This document shows positions 8,412 to 17,300 of a stretch of DNA of 55,112 nucleotides, piece after piece (positions within the stretch are counted from its first letter, which is position 1; each line of letters opens with the position of its first letter). Origin of the DNA: Holtiella sp036655075 (GTDB lineage: Bacteria; Bacillota; Clostridia; Lachnospirales; Cellulosilyticaceae); contig NZ_JAVVQU010000018.1 of the NCBI RefSeq assembly GCF_036655075.1, forward strand, positions 1-55,112, read 5' to 3'. The notes under the pieces were generated by a model. The model saw only the letters and a program-made list of their open reading frames with translations, made no database searches and was not told the origin of the DNA. The translations under genes and the position numbers were made by a program.

Positions 8412-8486
8412 GTATTTTGTAGTTAGGGTTGACAAATATTACTTGTATATTTTTTGTAACAGCCTTTATTTAAAGGAGAAAATAAT

Positions 8487-8882
8487 ATGGAAAAAATATT
8501 TGTATATGGTTCACTTCGCCAAGATTTTTGGAACTATGATAAAGTACTTAAAAATAGAGTATGTCATATTGAACAAGGCACCATTAAAGGGAGCATGTAT
8601 CATTTGCCAGCAGGTTACCCAGCTGTGATTTCTGGAACAGATGATATACATGGAGAAGTAATGACCATGAGTCAGCATAAACTTTTGAAAAGTTTAGACT
8701 TCCTAGAAGGTTATTTAGGCGAAGGCCAAGATAACTTATATGTACGTAGAAAACATAAGATAGTGTTAGAAGATGGTAGACAAGAGTGGTGTTGGGCTTA
8801 TACTTATGTTAATGAAAAAGAAGCACAAAAAGAGGGAGAATATATTCATCATGGAGATTGGAAGGCTTTTATGCACAAGTAA
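8487..8882 (+). CDS. Gamma-glutamylcyclotransferase-like (AIG2/GGCT fold) protein
   Basis: A 131-residue protein with the GGCT-fold signature VYGSLR at residues 6-11, the substrate-loop GYPAV (about 43-47) and the expected catalytic Glu in LDFLEGY (Glu74). GGCT enzymes cyclise gamma-glutamyl amines or peptides and release 5-oxoproline; some members act on gamma-glutamyl-amino-acid side products. The start ATG at 8487 has AAAGGAG upstream; an alternative ORF from 8443 is in a different frame and is not coding. No terminator separates it from pcp 75 bases upstream, so it may belong to the 5-oxoproline operon. Exact substrate is unknown. Confidence 0.82.
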   Translation: MEKIFVYGSLRQDFWNYDKVLKNRVCHIEQGTIKGSMYHLPAGYPAVISGTDDIHGEVMTMSQHKLLKSLDFLEGYLGEGQDNLYVRRKHKIVLEDGRQEWCWAYTYVNEKEAQKEGEYIHHGDWKAFMHK

Positions 8883-8894
8883 AGGCCTTTTCTT
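8862..8894 (+). terminator. Possible weak terminator
   Basis: AAGGCTTTTA pairs with TAAAGGCCTT (one wobble) across the stop of the GGCT gene and is followed by TTTTC. The T run is short. Confidence 0.4.
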
Positions 8895-8921
8895 GCATTT
8901 CTAAAAGAAGCTTCGTATAAT
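8893..8921 (+). promoter_or_regulatory. Sigma-A-like promoter of two-component operon
   Basis: TTGCAT, 17 bases, perfect TATAAT, 33 bases before the start of the response regulator gene. Confidence 0.65.
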
Positions 8922-8954
8922 GATAGCTAAGATGAATTAAAGAGGTGGGGAAAA

Positions 8955-9662
8955 ATGTATAAAATAGCCATTTGTGAGGATCAAAAAGTATGGCACTATC
9001 AACTAATCAAGATATTTGAGCAAATACATAACCATGAAAATATCGATCTTGAAGTGGATACATATCTGTCTGGAGAAGCATTGCTAAATAGTGAGTTTAA
9101 CCAATATGATGTGTTGATATTAGATATACAGATGGATGGTTTAGATGGAATAGAAGTAGCTAAAAAAATTCGTAAAGTTAATGAGAGGGTACAAATTATT
9201 TTTGTGACAGCTTTAGAAAATAGCTGGTCAGAAGGCTATGTAGTAAGAGCTTATCGCTACATTGTTAAACCTATTGAGGTAGATGCTTTTTATGAGATGA
9301 TGGTACAGCTTTTTGACGAGATTAACCAAAGTAGAAGGAGTGTACTAGTCAAGGAAGATGGAGGAATGAAAAAAGTAGAGATTGCAAGTATTAAATATTT
9401 GGCCATTGAGTCAAGAAAAGTAGTTATTTATACTTTGGATGGCTGCTATAAGAGTAGTATTTCTCTTGGTGAATGGAATGACAAGTTACAACCTTTTGGC
9501 TTTGCGCATCCTCATACGAGTTATTTGGTGAATCTTAAATATGTGAAGCATTTAAATAGGGAAAAAATTGTTTTGACACAAGGGGATATCCTCTATGTCT
9601 CTCAAAGAAAATATAAAAAATTTAAAGAACAGTTTATGAACTATGTGGATTACATAAAATAG
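8955..9662 (+). CDS. LytTR-family response regulator
   Basis: A 235-residue regulator. The receiver domain (1 to about 120) has the acidic pair CED at residues 7-9, phospho-acceptor Asp57 in YDVLILDIQMDG, Thr in FVTALENS and Lys in RYIVKPIEV. The C-terminal LytTR DNA-binding domain (about 133-230) has the usual order of strands and the ending FAHPHTSYLVNLKYVKHLNR. LytTR regulators bind direct repeats upstream of targets, often for cell-surface, bacteriocin or competence functions. The sensor kinase gene starts 11 bases after the stop, so the pair forms one operon from the promoter at 8893. The target is not apparent here. Confidence 0.9.
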   Translation: MYKIAICEDQKVWHYQLIKIFEQIHNHENIDLEVDTYLSGEALLNSEFNQYDVLILDIQMDGLDGIEVAKKIRKVNERVQIIFVTALENSWSEGYVVRAYRYIVKPIEVDAFYEMMVQLFDEINQSRRSVLVKEDGGMKKVEIASIKYLAIESRKVVIYTLDGCYKSSISLGEWNDKLQPFGFAHPHTSYLVNLKYVKHLNREKIVLTQGDILYVSQRKYKKFKEQFMNYVDYIK

Positions 9663-9673
9663 GGGGCAAAGGG

Positions 9674-11055
9674 TTGAAAAGGCAATTAAAAATAGGATTA
9701 ATCACACTTATTTTTGTAATAGGTGTAGGAAGTGGATTGCTTCATATTCACCAAATAGATAGGNNNNNNNNNNNNNNNNNNNNNNNNNNNNNNNNNNNNN
9801 NNNNNNNNNNNNNNNNNNNNNNNNNNNNNNNNNNNNNNNNNNNNNNNNNNNNNNNNNNNNNNNAGATAGGCAAAGGCTTGTTGCAGTAGGCATAACTGAA
9901 GAAATGATACGAGAGCACACCAAAGAAGTTTCTATATATGACATAGAGAACATGAGTTTTGCTAAAGATAATACTATATGGGTGAATGAAGTGCTTAAGT
10001 ATGAAGGTGGGGAAGACTATGCACGTTGTATTATCGATCCTAGTTTTCCAGAACACGTAGGGACCCTGAGTTCTACTGAAAGTATGGATACTAAGGGTAA
10101 CTTTCCTTATGCAAAGGAACTAGAAGATTTAAAACAAACGAGAGAATCTTTTAATACCTACCACTATCCAAAACAAGATAGAGGAGAAGTTGAACTCAAA
10201 CTAAGCTATGCTAAACTTTATGAACCGTATAATTGGGTAGTTTCTATGGGTGTTTATATAGATGATATTGCAGCCCTAGTGGAGCGAAATAGTGAAATGC
10301 TCTCAACAGGACTGAAGAAGCAAAGTGAGTTAAGACTTATAAGTACATTAGCACTTTTAATCAGTTCAATCAGCATAGGATTAGTCATTTGGCGCTATCA
10401 TCAAAAGAAAGAGCAAGAGCTTGTAAGAGAGAGAGAAGAAATGCTTAGGCAACATTGTGAATTATTGGAAGAAAAATATGAACGAGGTCATACCCTTATA
10501 CATGATATGAAAAATCATATGATGTGTTTACAGTCTTTGATGCATACGAAAGCTGAATCACAGTTCATAGAGTATCTAGAGGAAATGAATCAAGATATTG
10601 AAAAGTATTCTTATAAAAGGATTACAGGTAATGAAATATTTGATATTATTTTAAATGATAAACTGGAAGTCATGGAAAGAGCAAATATTACATGTAAAGT
10701 GGATGTTGAAAAGGTAGACTTAAGTTTTATGAGTGTGAAAGACAGAGTAAGCCTTTTTAGTAATATGTTTGACAATGCGATTGAGCATATCAGTGAAGAA
10801 GCGCCAAGAAAAGTAAAATGCATGCTCTATACCTTTAATGAGGCTTGGATTATAATAAAAATTGTAAATACCTGTACAAAATCACCTAAAGTAAAAGGAA
10901 AACAATTACTTACATCTAAAGAGAATAAGGTGTATCATGGGTATGGTATGAAAATTATGGATAAGATTGTCAAAAACTATAATGGGAATATGAAGTGGGC
11001 GTACAATGTGAGTCAACAAGAGTTTCATCTTGTAGTAATGATTCCTATACAATAA
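9674..11055 (+). CDS. sCache_2 sensor histidine kinase (GHKL/AgrC type), interrupted by an assembly gap
   Basis: The gene starts with TTG at 9674 after GGGGGCAAAGGG and encodes a first membrane segment (about residues 7-24). The frame then meets 100 N. After the gap it resumes out of register in these coordinates. The same seven bases AGATAGG end the left contig and begin the right one. If they are one overlap, the frame continues intact through IDRQRLVAVGITEEMI to the stop at 11055, giving 424 residues. The outside part (about 25-184) resembles an sCache_2 sensor domain, with IDPSFPEHVG and LYEPYNWVVSMGVYIDDI. A second membrane helix lies at about 185-204, then a coiled linker, the phospho-His motif LIHDMKNH, an N-box-like FDNAIEH and a glycine motif YHGYGMKI. 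It is the partner of the LytTR regulator. Confidence 0.82.
9764..9863. other. Assembly gap of exactly 100 N
   Basis: All bases are N. The round size is a scaffolding placeholder, not a measurement. Both edges carry AGATAGG, so the true gap may be zero with a seven-base overlap. Confidence 0.97.
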
Positions 11056-11099
11056 AAAAGCCTATTCACCTCTGAACGAAGAGTGTGAATAGGCTTTTT
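11055..11099 (+). terminator. Rho-independent terminator of the two-component operon
   Basis: A perfect 15-base stem, AAAAAGCCTATTCAC with GTGAATAGGCTTTTT, around a 15-base loop. Confidence 0.9.
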
Positions 11100-11380
11100 A
11101 GGTAAGGGGATACTTATGCAGCAAAATGATGGGTAATCTATAACATATTGGGAATTAGGGGTTGCATACTGTATAGAGAGTTGATCGCAATTAGGGAGAC
11201 GATCAAAATATTTTGTGCATAAGGGGAAAGGGGGAGCCTATCCCATAAGTAGAATAAATGAAATATCGTCATAAATCAACATAAATTGCAAGAATGCACT
11301 ATTTTGCTGTAAATTCGATTAAAGCATTGAAGAAATCATATAAAAATATGTTAATGATTAAAAGAAAGTAGGTTAAGATT
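11100..11380. other. Non-coding region with a small palindrome
   Basis: No gene is supported. A perfect seven-base inverted repeat, TTGATCG (11181-11187) and CGATCAA (11200-11206), with a 12-base loop is present but lacks a T run. It could be an operator or leader hairpin for the 11381 gene. Nothing else stands out. Confidence 0.3.
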
Positions 11381-11875
11381 ATGGCAAAGGTTTATCAATT
11401 TCCATCGAAGGGGGCTTCAGTAGCTAAGCCAACCCCTATTAAGTCTGAGGTAGAGCTTCAACTTAGAAGTACTATGAATTTACTTATTGCAACATATAAA
11501 GAAAGCCACAAAGGGCTTGAGGATATTAAAAAAGAAATTAAAGAGATGGATGGCACTCATTTTAAAAATGGAAAAGAAGTATTAAAGCAAATCAAAGCAA
11601 TGAATAAAAAATTTCTCAAATACGGTGTGAGTGTAGGGGGGTATAAGTTTTTAACTTTTGAGGAGACAGAAGTCATTTATGTTAATGCCAACCAACTCTT
11701 TTATATTGGAAAGACAGAAGCAGATAAAAAATCTTATACAACAGGCAATTTTATTGACCAATATAATACTTATAAATTTACACTTATATTAGATGAAAGT
11801 TTATATCATATCATTGATGAACGTATGCAAGAACTCAGCATTACCATTAAAACATTAGAAAATACAAAAATTTAA
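11381..11875 (+). CDS. Conserved-type hypothetical cytosolic protein
   Basis: A 164-residue, Lys-rich protein that I do not recognise. Residues 1-20 are a flexible MAKVYQFPSKGASVAKPTP segment; residues 25-80 are strongly helical and charged (DIKKEIKEMDG); the remainder mixes strands and helices. No signal peptide, membrane segment, cysteine cluster or catalytic motif is seen. A GAAAGTAGG ribosome site precedes ATG. It stands alone between non-coding stretches. The N-terminal AKVYQFPS resembles the short tails of small Firmicute regulatory proteins, which is too little for a call. Confidence 0.65.
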   Translation: MAKVYQFPSKGASVAKPTPIKSEVELQLRSTMNLLIATYKESHKGLEDIKKEIKEMDGTHFKNGKEVLKQIKAMNKKFLKYGVSVGGYKFLTFEETEVIYVNANQLFYIGKTEADKKSYTTGNFIDQYNTYKFTLILDESLYHIIDERMQELSITIKTLENTKI

Positions 11876-11955
11876 TATTTACCTATTAATTACTGATAAA
11901 AATTTGTAAATGAGGCATACTAATCTTAAAATTTGTTTCAAACAGGAGGTTAGAT

Positions 11956-12282
11956 ATGCCTAAATTACGTTGTACGGTGGATAATTGTTCCTATAATAAG
12001 GAAGAGTATTGTACCTTGAACTATATTTTAGTCGATGGAGATGGCCAAGTGGCTACAAATGTGGAAGATACATGTTGTACGAATTTTGATGCTTCTGAAT
12101 ACACATTAAGTAACCAAGAGCATATGGCACAAGCTGTGGTAGATATTAAATGTACAGCAGATCATTGTATATTTAATGAGGATAATGTTTGCGAGGCAGA
12201 AGAAGTAGGTATGGCGGGTGCATCAACTTGTACATGTAGCCAAGATACGCAATGCGGCACGTTTAGATGTGGAAGAAGCTAA
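11956..12282 (+). CDS. Tandem DUF1540 cysteine-rich protein
   Basis: A 108-residue protein made of two DUF1540 units: LRCTVDNCSYNKEEYC (about 4-19) and IKCTADHCIFNEDNVC (about 64-79), each with C-x5-C-x7-C spacing followed by further cysteines (DTCCTNF; CTCSQDTQCGTF). About 13 cysteines suggest metal binding or disulfides. DUF1540 proteins are common, uncharacterised and often found in spore-forming Firmicutes. A CAGGAGG ribosome site precedes ATG. The terminator starts within its last codons. Role unknown. Confidence 0.85.
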   Translation: MPKLRCTVDNCSYNKEEYCTLNYILVDGDGQVATNVEDTCCTNFDASEYTLSNQEHMAQAVVDIKCTADHCIFNEDNVCEAEEVGMAGASTCTCSQDTQCGTFRCGRS

Positions 12283-12300
12283 AGGCTTCTTCTTTTTTTA
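12272..12300 (+). terminator. Rho-independent terminator
   Basis: GAAGAAGC pairs with GCTTCTTC around a five-base loop and is followed by seven T residues; it overlaps the end of the DUF1540 gene. Confidence 0.8.
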
Positions 12301-12393
12301 TAATAAAAGAGGGATAAATAACCTAAGTTGTTTTTTGAAATTTCTTCTAGGAGTATAATAAGAAAAAAGAGAATACTTAGAGGAGAAATAATC

Positions 12394-12660
12394 ATGAATA
12401 AACCAGTAAAATGTATAGCGTGCGACAAAATAGATGAAAAACATACTTTATATGATGCCACTTTACCAGATGACCAAAGATTCCAAAGGCTTATCACTTC
12501 AAATGGTGAAAATCCAACATTTTGTTTTGAATGTTACGACGAACTTTTAGAATGTGCAGCAAGGTTGTATCAATTATTTGATGAAGATACAGAACATATG
12601 ATGAAACTCATCTCAAGAAGTGATATTTTACAATGTTTAAAAAATAAAATGTGTCTTTAA
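12394..12660 (+). CDS. Small cysteine-pair hypothetical protein
   Basis: An 88-residue protein. The frame is open from 12328, but ATG at 12394 has the ribosome site AGAGGAGAA and is the likely start. It has a CxxC pair near the N-terminus (CIACDK) and a second pair CFEC about 40 residues later, which together could bind one zinc ion. The C-terminal half is helical. I do not recognise the family. It is followed by a strong terminator and seems to be a single-gene unit. Confidence 0.7.
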   Translation: MNKPVKCIACDKIDEKHTLYDATLPDDQRFQRLITSNGENPTFCFECYDELLECAARLYQLFDEDTEHMMKLISRSDILQCLKNKMCL

Positions 12661-12680
12661 GAGTCAATATTTCAAAAAGC

Positions 12681-12726
12681 CCCCATGTAGATTGCTGATT
12701 ATAGCAAGCTACATGGGGACTTTTTT
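12681..12726 (+). terminator. Rho-independent terminator
   Basis: A stem of CCCCATGTAG with CTACATGGGG, extended inward by TTGCT/AGCAA after one mismatch, followed by six T residues. Confidence 0.88.
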
Positions 12727-12790
12727 ATGCAAGTGATCCCTTTTCTAAGGACGTGCATAGACTATAGTACAAGGGGAGGGGGGGAAGAAA

Positions 12791-13303
12791 ATGAAGAAAA
12801 GAAATCTATTTAAATTTTGTAAGTTTATTTCCTTACGGGATAAATGTCTTATACTCTTTATGGTCGCATTTATGTCGTATTCGGGAGTTACTTTGCTTTG
12901 TGGCAAGGCACTTGGAAATGCCAGCAATATAGACATTATCGTTCGGACAACAATGGCAGCTATATTTGGTTATTTTATTAGTAGCAATTTTATGAGCAAA
13001 GAAATTGTGAGTAAGAAAAGTAGAAAGCAATCTCATGGACTAAAAAAGTTAGAGTGTACTTGTAAAATTGAAGAAGTTATACAAGAACCAAAAGAGACGA
13101 ATCTAGACAATAAGCAAGAAAATAGAATACAAATTATGATTGTAACTGCAATAGGATTGATTTCACTGTTCATTTTGTTTTTATCAAGAGAGTGTACAAA
13201 TACTCCACAAGATGCCCTTGCTACGATTTCACAATTTAGAAGTTTTGTTAGTGGTTGTGTAGGTTTTTTGATAGGTATACCCCCTGAAAAAAAACAACAA
13301 TAA
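12791..13303 (+). CDS. Hypothetical membrane protein
   Basis: A 170-residue protein with hydrophobic segments at about 19-38, 47-66, 112-130 and a weaker one at 147-163. A charged cytosolic-type loop of about 45 residues (Lys-rich, then Glu/Asn-rich) lies between the second and third. The GGGGAGGGGGGGAAGAAA stretch before ATG includes the ribosome site. I recognise no family. It is a single-gene unit between two terminators, immediately upstream of the spore-surface island, but nothing in its sequence ties it to that island. Confidence 0.65.
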   Translation: MKKRNLFKFCKFISLRDKCLILFMVAFMSYSGVTLLCGKALGNASNIDIIVRTTMAAIFGYFISSNFMSKEIVSKKSRKQSHGLKKLECTCKIEEVIQEPKETNLDNKQENRIQIMIVTAIGLISLFILFLSRECTNTPQDALATISQFRSFVSGCVGFLIGIPPEKKQQ

Positions 13304-13306
13304 TCC

Positions 13307-13345
13307 AATATAGAGAGGCTGTTTTATAACAGTCTCTCTATATTG
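13307..13345 (+). terminator. Rho-independent terminator
   Basis: ATAGAGAG-CTGTT pairs with AACAG-CTCTCTAT around a TTAT loop, followed by ATTGTTTT. Confidence 0.75.
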
Positions 13346-13350
13346 TTTTA

Positions 13351-13377
13351 ACATTTCCCCCCAAAGTGCATATATTA
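13351..13377 (+). promoter_or_regulatory. Sigma-K-type promoter
   Basis: AC at 13351-13352, 16 bases, then CATATATTA, a full match to AC-N16/17-CATANNNTA. It lies 26 bases upstream of the 13404 start. Confidence 0.7.
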
Positions 13378-13403
13378 ATAATAAAGCATAAAGGAGAGAG
13401 GAT

Positions 13404-13892
13404 ATGAGCTATAGCACATACTATCATGAAGCAAGTTATACCCTGTATGAGAAAGTCCCAACAAGTAAAAGTATTGAGGTTCAACCAATTAAAGAAGCTG
13501 CAGAAATACAGGCTGATATTAAACTAAATCAAGTGAGTGTAATAACTTTTTCAGGCGTCATTTATAATGAGAAGATGGTACCGGTGTGTGGGGAAAGTGT
13601 AAAAATTATTAAACCATGCACCCATAGAGAAAGCACTTATTTTGAATTAGTAGCCTGTACCACAACAGATCAAGAAGGCCACTATAAAGTGGAAGTCTAC
13701 GGGGAGGAAAATCAGTTATATGTGATTATAGAAGGCTGTAAAATACTGCCTATACCAGTAGATTGTCAAGAAGAAAAGCAAACTTATTGTGTAGAACACA
13801 AACACTGGAAACGGAATGATATAAAAAGTACGAATAATAGTGAACCGATGGAGAAAAAAGGTATAGCAATAAGTGATTATCAACATTTTTAG
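13404..13892 (+). CDS. Carboxypeptidase-regulatory-like (CpR) spore-surface protein
   Basis: A 162-residue protein. After a Tyr-rich N-terminus, residues about 35-118 form a single CpR-type beta-sandwich: an alpha/beta start IQADIKLNQVSVITFSGVI, then VCGESVKIIKP, a DQEGHYKVEVYG turn and a closing strand. The pattern RADI-x-V-x-G-x-I followed by a D-x-E-G-x-Y turn is shared with 19477, 18999, 20029 and 29974. There is no signal peptide. A full sigma-K promoter match precedes it, so I infer mother-cell expression and deposition on the spore. AAAGGAGAG precedes ATG. Its 3' end overlaps the convergent gene at 13889 by four bases. Confidence 0.75.
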   Translation: MSYSTYYHEASYTLYEKVPTSKSIEVQPIKEAAEIQADIKLNQVSVITFSGVIYNEKMVPVCGESVKIIKPCTHRESTYFELVACTTTDQEGHYKVEVYGEENQLYVIIEGCKILPIPVDCQEEKQTYCVEHKHWKRNDIKSTNNSEPMEKKGIAISDYQHF

Positions 13893-14287
13893 AGGGTGAC
13901 AAAAAGAGAAATGGCAGTGTAGATATGGCAATCGTCTAAACAATAAGCAAAAAGGTTTTCAACATAAACTTTACGTATAGAAAGGGAGCTTATAGCGGAA
14001 AGCTCTTCATGCATGATATGAGAATAAGTTGTTGTATGCATAGTGTGACAAAGGTCTTTGATCGTGTACTGATAGATTAATGTCAAGGGGAGAGAGAGCA
14101 TAGACTCGTCTCCTAGAGCTAGGGGACGAGTTGTGATGGTGACTTTATGGAGTGTATAAATAGGCCAAGTCTTATAAGGAATAGAAACTGTAAAAGAAGT
14201 AGAAAGATTTATGAAGTTGTCTAGGATTTTTGGCGTATAGTCACAAATACCTTCATATTTTACAAATGCATGCTTAAGAGGATACAT
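13889..14287 (-). CDS. SPOCS (DUF3794)-like small spore protein
   Basis: A 132-residue protein. The open frame extends to 14380, but ATG at 14287 with AAGAAAGGAGTG upstream is the likely start. It shows the SPOCS pattern seen in 27620 and 28108: an N-terminal strand region, a TITTRPLAL segment, a conserved-looking block with Tyr and His (YQYTIKDLCHTMHTTTY), and the ending VENLFAYCLDDCHIYTAISLF, comparable with VEDIYSEPMDTRCIYNNITM at 27620. SPOCS domains are known from SipL, a coat-assembly factor of Clostridioides difficile. It is the last gene of the minus-strand operon, 47 bases after the 1264-residue gene. Confidence 0.68.
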   Translation of the reverse strand: MYPLKHAFVKYEGICDYTPKILDNFINLSTSFTVSIPYKTWPIYTLHKVTITTRPLALGDESMLSLPLTLIYQYTIKDLCHTMHTTTYSHIMHEELSAISSLSIRKVYVENLFAYCLDDCHIYTAISLFVTL

Positions 14288-14334
14288 AGTATACACTCCT
14301 TTCTTAGTTTGAATAGTTATTTTATGGCCTTTTA

Positions 14335-17300
14335 CTAGAGACGAACCATTACAAGTATGGATGCACAAGCAAAGAAACAACGATTATTAAGGACACGCCA
14401 GGATACATTTTGAATTTTAGCGTCAATAGGCACATTAGCACTGGGCGTTGCATTTTCAGGCAGTATAATAAAAGTACTAAAAGGAAGGGTGTAGTGAGCC
14501 GTACAAATGCAAGAATCTATTTCATTAGAAGCATATTCTACACTCATTTCAAATAAAGCATGCACCATTAATTTGGAACCGGTAAGGGTTTGACCGTCTA
14601 TAGCGATACCTTTTGGTGTTTTGATAATGTAAGATTTGAGCAAACTAATCTGCCCACCTATAGTGTTTATTACATCGATATCAGGTTTATCCAAAGGAAG
14701 CTCTAAAGACTGCTCTAGAGAAACTTGCTTAAAGGTAGAGGGTGTAAGAGGGATAGTAAGTTTGAAATTAGGACATGTCATATATTTGGTAGAGTGGTCA
14801 CAGATATAGTACATAAATTTCGCACATACTTCATTGATGATAGCATCTTCGTGATGGAGGCTTCCGGTGACTAAAGTAGAGAATGTGATAAGCGTTGTAT
14901 CCCCTTTTGGGATAGAACCAACATTAATAGGCGCACCTAGTTCTACGCTATTAATGAGGGTGCCATTGATTTTAAAACTACCGTCTATAAGTGTGGTACA
15001 ACAAGACGTATTTTGCACAACTACGTTAAAAGCATCTATGTCGCCTTTATTGGTAATATAAAGTGTGTAGTCTAGATGATCATGTAAATAAGCAATAGAT
15101 TGACTGACTGACCCTGTTATTTCTATCTGAGGATTTAAGATGTGAATTTGATGGGGTTCACTTTTGACAAAGCCCATTTTTTCTTGGGAAGTGCCATAAG
15201 GCAAGTAACTATAGTAGCCGGAACAAATGTTTTCAATGACATCTTTTTTGTGATCTAAAATAAGTGCATCAAAAGTAAGGACTTTAGAAGCTCCGGCATT
15301 AAGGGTATCTAAGGAGACACCACTAATAATAGAGGCATTTGAAACAGGTACTTGGTCTAAAAATACAGAGCCTGTTATAAATTTGAGTTCAGGTGCGAGT
15401 AAATCTTCGACTTTAAGATGAGTAAGTTTGAGGGTTCCTACATTGGTTGCTGTAATCTCATAGGTAATAGTTTCACCTACTACAAAATCTTGGGTTTTAG
15501 TAGATTTTGTTAGCAAAAGGTTGGCACAAGTGAGTAACACCCCTTGTTCATCCACTGCCTCCACATAAAAGATTTTTTCATAGCCTCCAGATAAAATTTT
15601 AAACATGCCTACTGTAGGATAGCTCAGGATCTTGACGGGTGAAGCGGTTTCTAAGACCATGAGCTCAATATCTACATGTTTGGTCGTATGAGGGGGCAAA
15701 TCACCAATGCTCATCCCTTCTGTTAAGGTGTTACGCAGGGGTTGTTTATTTTGCTTAATGCTTAAAATTTTTAAGAAAGATGGGATGTTTTCTTTAAGAA
15801 CTACTTCTTTGATAGGTACTTCGCTATCATTTGTAGCAGATAGGGTATAGGTAAAACATTCCCCTAAATTGATTGCTGTCTTATCGGCTCGCTTGGTCAA
15901 GGTGAAGGAAGGTTGGTGTAAGGTTAGACTATGAGAAGCAGTTAGTCCATCGTAAGTGTGCTGTTTATGATTTAGCGTGTAGGTGTATTGGGTGAAAAGT
16001 ATAGTTGTAAGTGTAGCTATAGAGGAAGAGGAAGTAGGTGCAGCTTTAAATTGCAATTGATGCGTTTCTTTCGGTGACATAGAAGTAATCAAATAGCCTT
16101 CTAATAAGTTGCTATGAGTGAGTGTATGGTCCAAAGTGAAGTCACCTCTGTATTGTATTTCAAGAGGTAAGGCTAAAGATAAATGAATATCAGTAAGGGG
16201 TAAATCGCCTGTATTGGTAAGGGTTACAGTATATTGAATCAAATCTTCTAAAAAAGCAGAATCGGTATTGGCAATAAGTTTCATGTGAAGAGATGGTCGC
16301 TTGAGTACACAGGGTTTGGCTATTTGTGTTGCCTTTAAGGTAGAAGCTTTTTCTAAAGGAGTAAGCGCATAAGTACATTTTACTTCACAAGAAGGTGCCA
16401 TATTATTGGGAGGTGCTTCAAGAAGCAGTGTGGTGAAAGCAATAGTACATAGTTCACCAGGTAATAGTTTTACTAAAGAAATGCCAAAAGTAGGAATACT
16501 AATCAAATCACTAATCCCATTAATCATGACAGAACCCTGCTCATAAGTCATTCCTTCAGGCAAGGAGGCTGTGAACAAAAGATTTTCAAGAGGTAATGAA
16601 CCTATATTGCGTAAAGTAGCCATATAGGTCAAAGTGTCTTGAAGTGTAAGTTCTTGATGACTTGGAACAAAATCTATTTGTAAGGCAGCTTGTTCAATAT
16701 TGACCTGTACAGGTATAGAAACACTCAAATGGCTAATAAGAGAGGTAGCGCTTATGGTGAAGCTATCTTGAGTAAGGGGGGCTAGGCTGGGGGTATAAGT
16801 AAAGTGCCCTGTCGATTCATTTAAGTTTACTTTTCCCCGAGCAGGCCCAGATTCTAAGGCATAAATAAGTGCACCCTCACAAGGATCACTCACCTCAATA
16901 CAACTTTCTAAAAGATCACCTACAAGTACTTTTTCATAGATAGGGCCTTTTCCAATAGGTTCGGGGGCACAGATAAGAAGCGGTAAATCTAATACCTCTC
17001 CATCAGATGCAGGACCTAAAGAGCGATGGTCTATATGTAGCAAGGCATGCTGTTTGACTTCTAGTTGATCAGTGGTAAGCCTTAAGCGCATATAAGTGTG
17101 CCCAAGCAGAATTTTATCCATAGGTGGGCGCTTAAAGGAAAGGGTTACTTTTTGCGGCGTATTTAAAAGTGAAGGGATGAGTACAGGTTCTAGTGCTTCA
17201 ACTTGTTCAAATTGTCCACTTTGATTCCAATCTATCCAGCCATATAAAGTAGCTGTGACACCTGTTTGATTTGTGATGTCTATAGTTACTTCATAAATAG

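Noticed and set aside
8427..8460. TTGACA near 8427 as a promoter for the GGCT gene
   Set aside because: No acceptable -10 lies 16-18 bases downstream.
8443..8628. A 61-codon frame overlapping the GGCT gene
   Set aside because: It lies in another register of a gene with clear VYGSLR and catalytic motifs and has no ribosome site.
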